The notes beneath the pieces are model-generated. The model made no database searches. It was not told the origin of the DNA and saw only the letters and a program-made list of their open reading frames with translations. The position numbers were made by a program, and so were the translations under genes. From positions 1 through 64,000 of the forward strand of contig NZ_AFWT01000010.1 in assembly GCF_000224065.1 (NCBI RefSeq): DNA of 64,000 nucleotides, given 5' to 3'. How positions within the stretch are numbered: the first letter of the stretch is position 1; the number at the start of each line of letters is the position of its first letter. The stretch is from Thiorhodococcus drewsii AZ1. Its GTDB lineage: Bacteria > Pseudomonadota > Gammaproteobacteria > Chromatiales > Chromatiaceae. This document shows, in pieces, positions 7,466 to 14,910 of the stretch.

Positions 7466-9847
7466 ATGCCCCTGAAGTTTAAAGTTTTACCATTGATTTT
7501 GTTGCTGTTAGCCTCCTGCGGTGCCGACGACCGCAAGCAAGCCTACTACGACCATGGCGTAGAGCTGCTGTCCCAAGGCGACAGAATCAAAGCCCGTCTA
7601 GAGTTCAAAAACGTCCTTCAGATCGATCCAAAATATGCGCCGGCCTGGTACCAGCTGGCCGAGATCGAGGCGGCGGAGCAAAACTGGTCGGCTGCCTTCG
7701 GTGATTACGGCAAGGCTTTGGAGCTCGATCCGCAAAACGTCGATGCGCACCTCAAGCGGGGGCGTTTGCTGTTCGGGGCGAACCAACTCGATGATGCCTC
7801 GAAGGATGTCGAAGCTGTCTTGGCGATCGATCCGCAACAGCCGAGTGCTTTGGCGCTGAGGGGGATGATCCGTGCCAAGCAGGGCGACGTGGATGCGGGG
7901 ATAGCGGATGCCAATGCGGCGCTTGCGGTCGATCCCAAGTTGCGCGACGGCCTGGTGCTCCTCGCCGAGATTCGTCGCTCGCAGAAGAATTTGGATGAGG
8001 CGAAGCGACTGTTGCGAACGGCTGTCGAGGCGCATCCGGAGGACGTCTCGCTGCGGATCATGCTGGCAAGCATCCTCATGGATGGCGGAGAGTCCGACGC
8101 GGCTCGCGCTCAGCTTGAGCAGGCCGTGAAGCAGGAGCCCGATCAGTTGGCGCACGTGGCGCGATTGGTCGCGTTCGAGACGCAGCAAGGGCATTTGGAT
8201 CGCGCCGAGGAGACGTTAAAGGCGGCGGTGGCCGCACATCCCGATGACGATCAGCCGCGATTCTTGATGGTGCAATGGATTACGCAGCAGAAAGGGTTGG
8301 ACGCGGCCGCAGCCACCTTGAAGGGCTTCATCGCCAAGGAGCCCGATCGTTATTCGCTGCGCTTTGCCCTCGCCGATCTGTATCGGAAGAGCGGCAAGGC
8401 GGACGAGGCCGTTGCCGTCTATCGTGAAATCATCGAGCGGGATGACGATGGCGCCAACCGTCTGCGCGCGCGCGGATTGCTTGCAGCGTTGCTATTGGCG
8501 ACGGATCGTCAGGACGAGGCCGAAGCGCTGGTCGCGCAGGTGCTGGACGAGGATTCCCGGAACACGGATGCCTTGGTGGTGAGGGCCGCGATTGCGCTGA
8601 AACGCAAGGACGCCGACCGTGCCGTTGCCGATCTGCGTAACGTGCTGCAGAACGTTCCCAATGCGGTCAATGCGTTGCGTATGCTTGCTGCTGCGCACGA
8701 GATGCGCGGGGAGGTGTCGTTGGCGCAGGACGCTTTGGATAAGGCGATCCAGGCGGCGCCTAAGGATCCGCAGGCCTATCTGCAACTGGCTCAGTTGCGT
8801 TTCTCGCACGGTGATGCCCAGGGTGCGACGTCCGTCCTCCAATCCTTCCTCGAGCGAACACCCGATAACGCACAGGTGCAAAGCGCCTTGGCGCGCTTGC
8901 AACTCAGTCAGCAGGACTGGGAGGCGATGAAAAAGACCGCTGACCAGTTGCTCAAATCGCAGTCGGATCATCCGTTGGGTCACTATCTCGCTGGGCTCTA
9001 TGCGCAGCATGCGGGTGATCTAGAGGGAAGCGTCAAACATTTCGAAACGGCGCTTGAAAAGCGGCCCGACGCGATCGAGCCCAAGCTGGCATTGGCTAGG
9101 AGTCAGCTCGCGCTGGGGCGTGCCGAGGATGCCGAGCGTCAGGTCCAGCAGGTGTTGGACAAGCAGCCCGTGAATTCGTCGGCCCTCAGTCTTCTGGGCG
9201 AAATCTATATGGCAACCGGGCGTCTAAAGGAGGCCCGTGACCAGTTCGCTCAAATGATCGTGCTGCATCCAGAGTCTCCCGCTGCCTATGTGCGTTTGTC
9301 GGACCTACAGGCTCGTGATGGTGATCCGGCGGCCTCGGTCGAGACCTTGCGCAAGGGCGTCGATGCCACCAATCGCAATGCCTTCCTCGTGTTTCGTCTC
9401 GGGCAGGCGTTGCAGCAGGATTCGCGACCCGATGAGGCGCTCGCCGTCTATGAGGAGGTGTTGAAGACCAACCCGGATGCGGATGCTGTCATCAACAACC
9501 TCGCGATGCTGCTTGCGAACGACCGCAAGGACGATCCCGAAAGTCTGGCCAAGGCGCGGGAGCTGGTGAAGCGGTTCGAGGGCTCGGATCAGTGGGTGCT
9601 GCTGGACACCCTCGGTTGGGTCCAATTCCGCGTTGGCGAGCTGGATCAGGCCGCTGCGACCATGGATAAGGTCGTCTCGATGGTCGACAAGGTTCCGCCA
9701 GAGGTCCAGTTTCATCGGGGGATGATTGACGCCGCCCTCGACCGTAAGGCGGAAGCGAAAGATCTTTTGGCCAAGGCGCTTGCCTCGGGAGTCGATTTCC
9801 CGGGAATCGACGAGGCGCGACAGATGCAGGCTCAGCTGAATCGATGA
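7466..9847 (+). CDS. PrsT-like TPR lipoprotein of the PEP-CTERM/exosortase system
   Basis: A 793-residue lipoprotein built almost wholly of tetratricopeptide repeats. A signal peptide ends in a lipobox (LLAS before Cys18), predicting attachment to a membrane. About twenty TPR units follow, with recurring A..L..DP and A......L signatures, suggesting a scaffold for protein-protein contacts. Size, lipobox and repeat register match the PEP-CTERM system TPR-repeat lipoprotein family, normally found with EpsH/PrsK/PrsR genes; here the only PEP-CTERM partner in view is the divergent substrate gene. The ATG at 7466 follows GGAGA at 7 bases. A hairpin follows the stop. Assignment to PrsT rests on architecture and context. 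Confidence 0.82.
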   Translation: MPLKFKVLPLILLLLASCGADDRKQAYYDHGVELLSQGDRIKARLEFKNVLQIDPKYAPAWYQLAEIEAAEQNWSAAFGDYGKALELDPQNVDAHLKRGRLLFGANQLDDASKDVEAVLAIDPQQPSALALRGMIRAKQGDVDAGIADANAALAVDPKLRDGLVLLAEIRRSQKNLDEAKRLLRTAVEAHPEDVSLRIMLASILMDGGESDAARAQLEQAVKQEPDQLAHVARLVAFETQQGHLDRAEETLKAAVAAHPDDDQPRFLMVQWITQQKGLDAAAATLKGFIAKEPDRYSLRFALADLYRKSGKADEAVAVYREIIERDDDGANRLRARGLLAALLLATDRQDEAEALVAQVLDEDSRNTDALVVRAAIALKRKDADRAVADLRNVLQNVPNAVNALRMLAAAHEMRGEVSLAQDALDKAIQAAPKDPQAYLQLAQLRFSHGDAQGATSVLQSFLERTPDNAQVQSALARLQLSQQDWEAMKKTADQLLKSQSDHPLGHYLAGLYAQHAGDLEGSVKHFETALEKRPDAIEPKLALARSQLALGRAEDAERQVQQVLDKQPVNSSALSLLGEIYMATGRLKEARDQFAQMIVLHPESPAAYVRLSDLQARDGDPAASVETLRKGVDATNRNAFLVFRLGQALQQDSRPDEALAVYEEVLKTNPDADAVINNLAMLLANDRKDDPESLAKARELVKRFEGSDQWVLLDTLGWVQFRVGELDQAAATMDKVVSMVDKVPPEVQFHRGMIDAALDRKAEAKDLLAKALASGVDFPGIDEARQMQAQLNR

Positions 9848-9854
9848 TCTGTGT

Positions 9855-9888
9855 GCCGTCGACCTCCTGTTCGGGGGCGACGGCTTTA
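9855..9888 (+). terminator. Terminator between convergent prsT-like gene and nikO
   Basis: GCCGTCG (9855-9861) pairs with CGACGGC (9878-9884) around a 16-base loop that can add two more CC/GG pairs, followed by TTT. It lies between two converging genes and is probably used from both sides. Confidence 0.6.
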
Positions 9889-9917
9889 AAGTGTCCGGCA
9901 AGCGCCTTGACGCTCTC

Positions 9918-10745
9918 TCAGGAACTCTCGTGATGATCGGCGTGCGCGGCGTCCTGGTGGTCGGTCGCGGCGTTGGCGAGATGCAGGTGGAGATGGCTGT
10001 GGTGGTGCGTGTGCGGGTGTCTGTGCAGGGTCGCTTCGTTCAGCCTGCCGTCGACCAGATGCACCGCTCGGGTCGCTAGGCGTTCGAGGAAGGTGCGGTC
10101 GTGGGAGACGATCAGCATCGCCTGGTCGAGTCCCGACAGATGGGCGATGAGGCGTTGCTCGGTCGCCTCGTCGAGGCCGTTGGTAGGTTCGTCGAGCAGC
10201 AGGACCGAAGGGGCCATGGCGAGCACGGTCGCGAGTGCGACCAGCCGCTTCTCGCCGGCCGAGAGGCGGTGTGTGACCCGTTCGGCAAATTCCTCCAGTC
10301 CGAGCACCGCGAGGGTCCGCAAGGCGTCGCTGCGCGCCTCGTCGGGCGAGCGGCCGAGGTTCAGCGGGCCGAAGGCGACGTCTTCGAGCACGGTGGGGCA
10401 GAAGAGTTGATCGTCGGAGTCCTGGAACAGCAGCCCGATCCGGGCGCGCACCTCGTGGAAATCCGACTCGACACGGCGCTCGCGGCCGAAGGCGAGCAGG
10501 GTTCCCGCGCGCGGTTGGTGCAGTCCGACCAGTAGGTGCAGCAGCGTGGTCTTGCCTGCCCCGTTGGGGCCGATCAAGGCGATCCGCTCTCCGGCATGCA
10601 GGCTGAAATCGACCCCTTTGAGCACCTGGCGGTCGCGATGATCGAAGGCGATGTCGCGCAGCTCGATCAATGGGGTTTGAGAGTCTGAGTGGGGTATCTC
10701 GTTCTGGCTCACGTCATCCGGTCCAGGATCGGCAGGCTCGCGCAC
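9918..10745 (-). CDS. nikO: Nickel/cobalt ECF transporter ATPase (NikO/CbiO type) with a His-rich tail
   Basis: ATP-hydrolysing subunit of the nickel importer. Walker A GPNGAGKTT at residues 59-67, Q-loop LFQDSDDQLF, signature LSAGEKR and Walker B VLLLDEPTN are intact, as is the switch His in IVSHDRTF. The last 35 or so residues form an unusual His-rich tail (HRHPHTHHHSHLHLHL and further HADHH) that probably binds metal on the cytoplasmic side. It overlaps nikQ by 37 bases and is last in the nikKMLQO operon. CbiO-type cobalt transport is the alternative; the operon with DUF4198 and NikL favours nickel. Confidence 0.9.
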   Translation of the reverse strand: MREPADPGPDDVSQNEIPHSDSQTPLIELRDIAFDHRDRQVLKGVDFSLHAGERIALIGPNGAGKTTLLHLLVGLHQPRAGTLLAFGRERRVESDFHEVRARIGLLFQDSDDQLFCPTVLEDVAFGPLNLGRSPDEARSDALRTLAVLGLEEFAERVTHRLSAGEKRLVALATVLAMAPSVLLLDEPTNGLDEATEQRLIAHLSGLDQAMLIVSHDRTFLERLATRAVHLVDGRLNEATLHRHPHTHHHSHLHLHLANAATDHQDAAHADHHESS

Positions 10746-11467
10746 AGTATCACGAATCCGATCCCCGATCCGGTATCGGCGAGGCGCCAGCGCGGTCGAT
10801 CCAGCAGATAGAGCCGTCCCTGAAAACCGCGACAGCGCATGGCCGCCATGAGTCGCCGTGCGCGGTCTAGGCTGCGCACCAGCAGCATGCCCATCAGCCA
10901 GCCATAGCTGCTCCAGGTGTGTCGATCGCTACGTGGAACGAAGGCCCGTGCCCGCATCGCCTGGCGCAGCCGGAGATATTCCTGATGCAGCAGATGGATC
11001 TGGCGGATCGTCATCAGCAGCAGATGCACCAGCTTCTCCGGAACGCCGAGGCGTCCGAGTGCGTGCCCGAAGACCACCGGTTCCAGGGTTCCGGCCAGCG
11101 CGGTAAGCGCCAGCACCACGGCATTGGCCTTGAGCAGGATCAGACCGGCTTGATGCAGCCCTTCCTGGCTCGCCGTGAGCGGGCCGAACGTGGCGACCGG
11201 GGTTCCCGGCACCGTTAAAGGGAGGCTTAAGAGCAGGATTGCCATGAAGCCTTCCAGTGCCGCTAGGCGACGGAGCAGGAAGGCTGGGCGCATGCCGGCC
11301 GTCAGGGCGAATCCCAGGGCCAGGGCGAAGGCGAGCAGGGCGATCTCAAGCTGCTGCAGCCCGATGGTGACCAGCGCGAAGAGCAGCGCGGCGAGGATGC
11401 GCAGACGCGGGTCGCGCTCCGAGATCCAGCCCGATCCCAGCGGCGCGAGCAAGGCGCTCTCGGTCAC
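10709..11467 (-). CDS. nikQ: Nickel/cobalt ECF transporter transmembrane T-component (NikQ/CbiQ)
   Basis: Integral membrane coupling subunit of 252 residues linking the ATPase to the substrate-binding NikM. Several hydrophobic segments lie in the first 150 residues. The cytoplasmic coupling region contains the family's Ala-Arg-Gly-type motifs, seen here as MRARAF and MRCRGF, which dock on the ATPase. It overlaps nikL by 4 bases upstream and nikO by 37 bases downstream, consistent with translational coupling. Confidence 0.9.
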   Translation of the reverse strand: MTESALLAPLGSGWISERDPRLRILAALLFALVTIGLQQLEIALLAFALALGFALTAGMRPAFLLRRLAALEGFMAILLLSLPLTVPGTPVATFGPLTASQEGLHQAGLILLKANAVVLALTALAGTLEPVVFGHALGRLGVPEKLVHLLLMTIRQIHLLHQEYLRLRQAMRARAFVPRSDRHTWSSYGWLMGMLLVRSLDRARRLMAAMRCRGFQGRLYLLDRPRWRLADTGSGIGFVILCASLPILDRMT

Positions 11468-12132
11468 GAATGTCCGCCTTTGGAGCGCGCGTGCATCCAG
11501 AGTGCCAGCCCGGTGAGCCCGATGATGTAGCCGATGCCCCCGAGCACGTCATGCCAGCGGGCACGGTCCTCGGACGCGATCAGTTGTTCCCGCAGGGGGC
11601 GGACTTGGCGGGCGACGGCCTGCTCGATCTCCATCAGCAGCCGCGCGTCGGGTGTGGTGGCCGATGTCTCCGGGGTCGGCTTGGCTGTGGTGGATGTCTG
11701 GTCAGCGGTGACCGGCTCGCTGGCTCCTGGCTGTCCTTGGGTCGGTGCAGGGGGAATCGACTCGGATTGAGGAAAGCCGCCGGCCAGCTCGTCGGCCGTG
11801 ACTCGCCACTCGGCACGATGTCCGTCGCCCGATTCGGCGATGATGATGTGATCGGTCGGCGATGTGGCCTGGTAGCTGAACGCGCCCTCGGCATCGGGCG
11901 TCAGCTCGGCGAGCGTTTTACCCGTGGTGTCCTGGATGCGAATTCTGGCGCCGCTGGCCTTGGCCCCGCCGGCGAAATAGGCGCTGCCCTGGATCTGGGC
12001 GCCCTCGGCAAAGGCGAAGACCTGGAGCTTGTGTGCGAGCACGGGCAGGCTGACGAGCACGAGCCCCAGTAAGAGTCCGGCGGCCAACGGCTTGAGCCGC
12101 CGCGCGGACGGTTTGGATTCAGACATGTCCAA
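11464..12132 (-). CDS. nikL: Nickel transporter accessory membrane protein (NikL/CbiL-like)
   Basis: A 222-residue protein with an N-terminal hydrophobic segment, a mature start at AHKLQVFAFAEG, a beta-sandwich carboxypeptidase-regulatory-like region (about 45-110), a Pro/Thr/Ser-rich linker and one C-terminal transmembrane helix (GGIGYIIGLTGLALWMH). This layout matches NikL, an auxiliary component found with NikM in many nickel ECF systems. The His just after the signal peptide may bind metal. It overlaps nikM and nikQ. Sequence conservation in the family is low, so the call leans on position and architecture. Confidence 0.82.
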   Translation of the reverse strand: MDMSESKPSARRLKPLAAGLLLGLVLVSLPVLAHKLQVFAFAEGAQIQGSAYFAGGAKASGARIRIQDTTGKTLAELTPDAEGAFSYQATSPTDHIIIAESGDGHRAEWRVTADELAGGFPQSESIPPAPTQGQPGASEPVTADQTSTTAKPTPETSATTPDARLLMEIEQAVARQVRPLREQLIASEDRARWHDVLGGIGYIIGLTGLALWMHARSKGGHS

Positions 12133-12739
12133 CCTCGTCGTGGATGAGGATCTCGGGCGCGACGCGTTGCAGGAAGGCGACGACCGTGGCGGTGATGAGC
12201 GCCTCGACGACGGCCAGCGGGATGTAGGTCAGGACCAGGACCTTGGCGGCTGGTAGGAAGGCTTGTCCGCTCAGCCCCAGGTCGATCGCGACCAGAGCCG
12301 CCGTGGACATGACGCCGATACCTCCCGCGGCCGCCCCGACCCAGAGGCGTCGTCGCGGCGCGACCCGACGCATCAACGGTGCCAGAGTAAGTGCGCAGAT
12401 GAGCGCCGGCAGGGCCATGTTGAGTGTATTGACGCCGAGCGTCAGGATCCCACCGAAGCCGAAGAAAACCGCCTGCAGCAGCAAGGCGACGAAGAGCGCG
12501 GGCAGGGCGGTCCAGCCGAGCAGCAGTCCCATGAGTCCGTTCAGCAGCAGGTGGACGCTGCTCGGGCCGACCGGGACGCTGATGAGGGACGATACGAAGA
12601 AGGCGGCGGACAGAACCGCCGCCTGTGGGAGCCGATCGTAGTCGAGACGTCTGAGCGCGACAGCGAGCAGCGCGGCGGACACCAGTCCGCCGCCGATCAG
12701 AATGGGCGCCGAGAGGACGCCGTCAGGGATATGTGCCAT
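12119..12739 (-). CDS. nikM: Nickel/cobalt ECF transporter substrate-specific component (NikM/CbiM)
   Basis: Membrane protein of 206 residues that binds the metal ion. It starts MAHIPDGVLS; the N-terminal His of the family's M-(A)-H-I-P-D-G signature is a metal ligand in characterised CbiM/NikM. A second conserved His is in SSVHLLLNGLMG. About six or seven membrane spans follow. It sits between nikK and nikL and overlaps nikL by 14 bases. Nickel is preferred over cobalt because NikK and NikL accompany it and no B12 synthesis genes are near. Confidence 0.93.
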   Translation of the reverse strand: MAHIPDGVLSAPILIGGGLVSAALLAVALRRLDYDRLPQAAVLSAAFFVSSLISVPVGPSSVHLLLNGLMGLLLGWTALPALFVALLLQAVFFGFGGILTLGVNTLNMALPALICALTLAPLMRRVAPRRRLWVGAAAGGIGVMSTAALVAIDLGLSGQAFLPAAKVLVLTYIPLAVVEALITATVVAFLQRVAPEILIHDEVGHV

Positions 12740-12756
12740 CGAGTGGGGCCGATCCG

Positions 12757-13545
12757 CTACTTCATGTCGGTCGCCTTCACCCAGATGAGTGCCCCGGCTT
12801 CGACCGGGACCGTTTTCCCATCCGGATTCTTCATGGGCTTATCGCCTTCGAGCAGCGCGGCGAAGCCCCACCAGCCGGCGCGCGGCATGGCGTAGCTGAA
12901 GCGACCGTTGGCGTCGGCCTTGATGACCTGGGTGACGAAGGGCGAGGCGGGCGGCGTGACCGAGCCGTCGTTGACCCATTCCACCTCGACCTCGGCGAAG
13001 GGCACCGGCTGGCCGTTCTGCTTGACGATGCCGCTGAAGAGGTTGCCGGTCCAGAGGCCGTAGGGACGCACCAGGGGCTCGATCTCGACTGGCAGGCCGA
13101 TCTCTCTATCCCAACCCTCCTCGGCGCCGAAGGCATCGACGACGACCTTGGTGTAGTGGACGATCATGACCCCTTCGGCTGGTTCCCAATAGGGCGCCGG
13201 TTCGACGAAGAAGACATAGTCTCCGGGTTGTTTGACGTGGTAATCGGCGCTGAAGGTCTGTTTGCCGTCGGTCTTCTCGGCCTTCAGGCTGTCGGTGAGA
13301 TCCTCGACGCCAGCCGGGCCGGCGACTCCGAATCGAACTGGCTGGCCCATGTTCATCAGCGGGCCGCGTTCCATCGGATGGGTGAATCTCAGGTCCAGAT
13401 TCACCTCGGCGCCGGTGTCGGCGGTGAGGATGTCAGGGTAGGGAATGAGCTGCTGGAAATGCGCCTGAGCACTGGTTGCGGCCAGTAGAAGGGTGGACAG
13501 CAGGGCAGCGAGCGGAGCGGGACGCGCAAAGATGGGTCGATTCAT
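12757..13545 (-). CDS. nikK: Periplasmic nickel-associated protein (DUF4198, NikK-like)
   Basis: First gene of the nickel operon, 262 residues. A signal peptide ends at AQA before [10 protein letters not shown]; the mature protein thus begins with His, a feature of metal-binding DUF4198 proteins. The rest is beta-rich with FTHP and AYWEP-type motifs, here HPMERGP and APYWEPAEG. NikK probably captures nickel in the periplasm and passes it to NikM. It ends 17 bases before nikM. A NikR-like palindrome lies 29-55 bases upstream of the start. Confidence 0.88.
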   Translation of the reverse strand: MNRPIFARPAPLAALLSTLLLAATSAQAHFQQLIPYPDILTADTGAEVNLDLRFTHPMERGPLMNMGQPVRFGVAGPAGVEDLTDSLKAEKTDGKQTFSADYHVKQPGDYVFFVEPAPYWEPAEGVMIVHYTKVVVDAFGAEEGWDREIGLPVEIEPLVRPYGLWTGNLFSGIVKQNGQPVPFAEVEVEWVNDGSVTPPASPFVTQVIKADANGRFSYAMPRAGWWGFAALLEGDKPMKNPDGKTVPVEAGALIWVKATDMK

Positions 13546-13573
13546 AGGATTTGGACGACGATTGACGCGTGGA

Positions 13574-13600
13574 GTGTGACGTGATTTTTCTGCGTAACAC
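13574..13600. promoter_or_regulatory. NikR-like operator upstream of nikKMLQO
   Basis: GTGTGAC (13574-13580), a 13-base spacer and GTAACAC (13594-13600) form an inverted repeat with one mismatch, extendable to GTGTGACGT/GCGTAACAC. It closely resembles the GTGTTAC-spacer-GTAACAC palindromes described for the nickel repressor NikR in several bacterial groups. Its position, 29 bases before the nikK ATG, suits nickel-dependent repression. No nikR gene is in the window. Confidence 0.65.
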
Positions 13601-13661
13601 TCTTTGTTGTCAACCCCGACGGGATGTCTTGGTCCTCATTCCCAGCATCCAGCCCGCCCGG

Positions 13662-14036
13662 CTAGTCGTCGTGTCGTTCGTCCTCGTCGGGTCTCGAATC
13701 GGCGAGCAGAATTGGCTCGATCGCCTCCTCTTGGTCGAGCTTGTCGCGGAGCGTGACGATCTGAGCATCCAGCTCTTTCAGCTTGGTGACCTGTGTCTGG
13801 AGATAGTTAAGTTCCTCTTTCATACGCATGATCTCCTGGGCCTTTTCGCGTCGATCCCGGAGTTCGCTCAATGCCTGCTTGAGTTCGATCGAGCCGCGTT
13901 CGCGACGCACCAGGGATTGCCGGAAGCTGGTTGCGCTTCGGCCTGGCTCGGACTGTATATTGGAACCCGCGCCATAGACCCGATTGAGGATCTGGTCCAG
14001 GTCGGGATCGAAATGCAATGAGGTATTTTTGAACAT
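13662..14036 (-). CDS. Hypothetical coiled-coil protein
   Basis: A 124-residue soluble protein not recognised by family. From about residue 55 to 105 it is a heptad-rich coiled coil (ELKQALSELRDRREKAQEI, LQTQVTKLKELDAQIVTL), followed by an acidic tail with Asp/Glu/His. The N-terminal part, containing DPDLDQILNRVYG, is not low-complexity. The ATG at 14036 has GGAAG a few bases upstream; the frame is open further and overlaps the divergent SDR gene. No signal peptide or membrane segment is seen. Confidence 0.6.
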   Translation of the reverse strand: MFKNTSLHFDPDLDQILNRVYGAGSNIQSEPGRSATSFRQSLVRRERGSIELKQALSELRDRREKAQEIMRMKEELNYLQTQVTKLKELDAQIVTLRDKLDQEEAIEPILLADSRPDEDERHDD

Positions 14037-14175
14037 CGTCTTCCGCGTCTCGGTTCCGTGAGGGGGGTAGCTGGAATCGACAGCTGTGCTGTTGTCGGTT
14101 CGCATTATAGCGATGGCCTGAACACGGAAGCGCGGCCTAGTCCACAAGATCTTAAACTCGATAGGAGAGTTCATC

Positions 14176-14889
14176 ATGTCGAATCGACCACTCGCGCTCG
14201 TGACGGGTGCTTACCGCGGTCTCGGGTTCGAAACCTGCCGCCAGTTGGCCCATAACGGATATCAGGTGATCCTCACCGCGCGTCGCGAGTCTGAGGGGCA
14301 GGCTGCTGCGGATGACTTGGTGGGGCAGGGGTTGGAGGTGATCTTCCACCCGCTGGACATCACCGATGGGTCCAGTGTCGAGGCGTTGGCCGCCTTTGTA
14401 CGCGAGCGTTTCGGACGGCTCGACGTCTTGGTGAACAACGCTGGCGTCTTTCCCGATCCGAGGCCGGGCTCGGCCGGTTCGAGTGTCTTCGAGGCGGATC
14501 TGGATCTGGTGCGTCAGGCGCTGGAGGCCAATACGCTCGGCGCCTTGCGGGTCTGTCAGGCGCTGATTCCGTTGATGGAGGGGCGTGGACGGGTCGTCAA
14601 CGTCTCGTCGGGGATGGCCCAGCTCAGCGAGATGAACGGCGGTTGCACCGGATATCGTCTGTCCAAGACGGCGCTCAACGCTGTCACATGCATGTTTGCC
14701 GACGAACTTCAGGGTACGGGCGTCAAGATCAATTCGGTGTGTCCCGGCTGGGTTCGGACCGAGATGGGCGGGATGGAAGCCCCGATCGGTGTGGAAGAGG
14801 GCGCGCGTGGCATCGTGTGGGCGGCGACGCTCCCAGAGGATGGTCCGAGCGGCGGATTTTTCCGCCAAGGAGAGCCGATCCCCTGGTGA
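14176..14889 (+). CDS. Short-chain dehydrogenase/reductase (carbonyl reductase-like)
   Basis: NAD(P)H-dependent oxidoreductase of 237 residues with a Rossmann fold. The cofactor motif is TGAYRGLG at 10-17, NNAG is present, and the catalytic Ser-Tyr-Lys appears as NVSSGM and YRLSK. An Arg in ILTARR after beta-2 favours NADPH. The pattern, with SKTALNAVT and a C-terminal GFFR-like end, resembles carbonyl-reductase-type SDRs found in plants and bacteria. AGGAGA sits 9 bases before the ATG. Substrate unknown. Confidence 0.9.
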   Translation: MSNRPLALVTGAYRGLGFETCRQLAHNGYQVILTARRESEGQAAADDLVGQGLEVIFHPLDITDGSSVEALAAFVRERFGRLDVLVNNAGVFPDPRPGSAGSSVFEADLDLVRQALEANTLGALRVCQALIPLMEGRGRVVNVSSGMAQLSEMNGGCTGYRLSKTALNAVTCMFADELQGTGVKINSVCPGWVRTEMGGMEAPIGVEEGARGIVWAATLPEDGPSGGFFRQGEPIPW

Positions 14890-14910
14890 TGCGTCAACCG
14901 GCGGGCTCGA

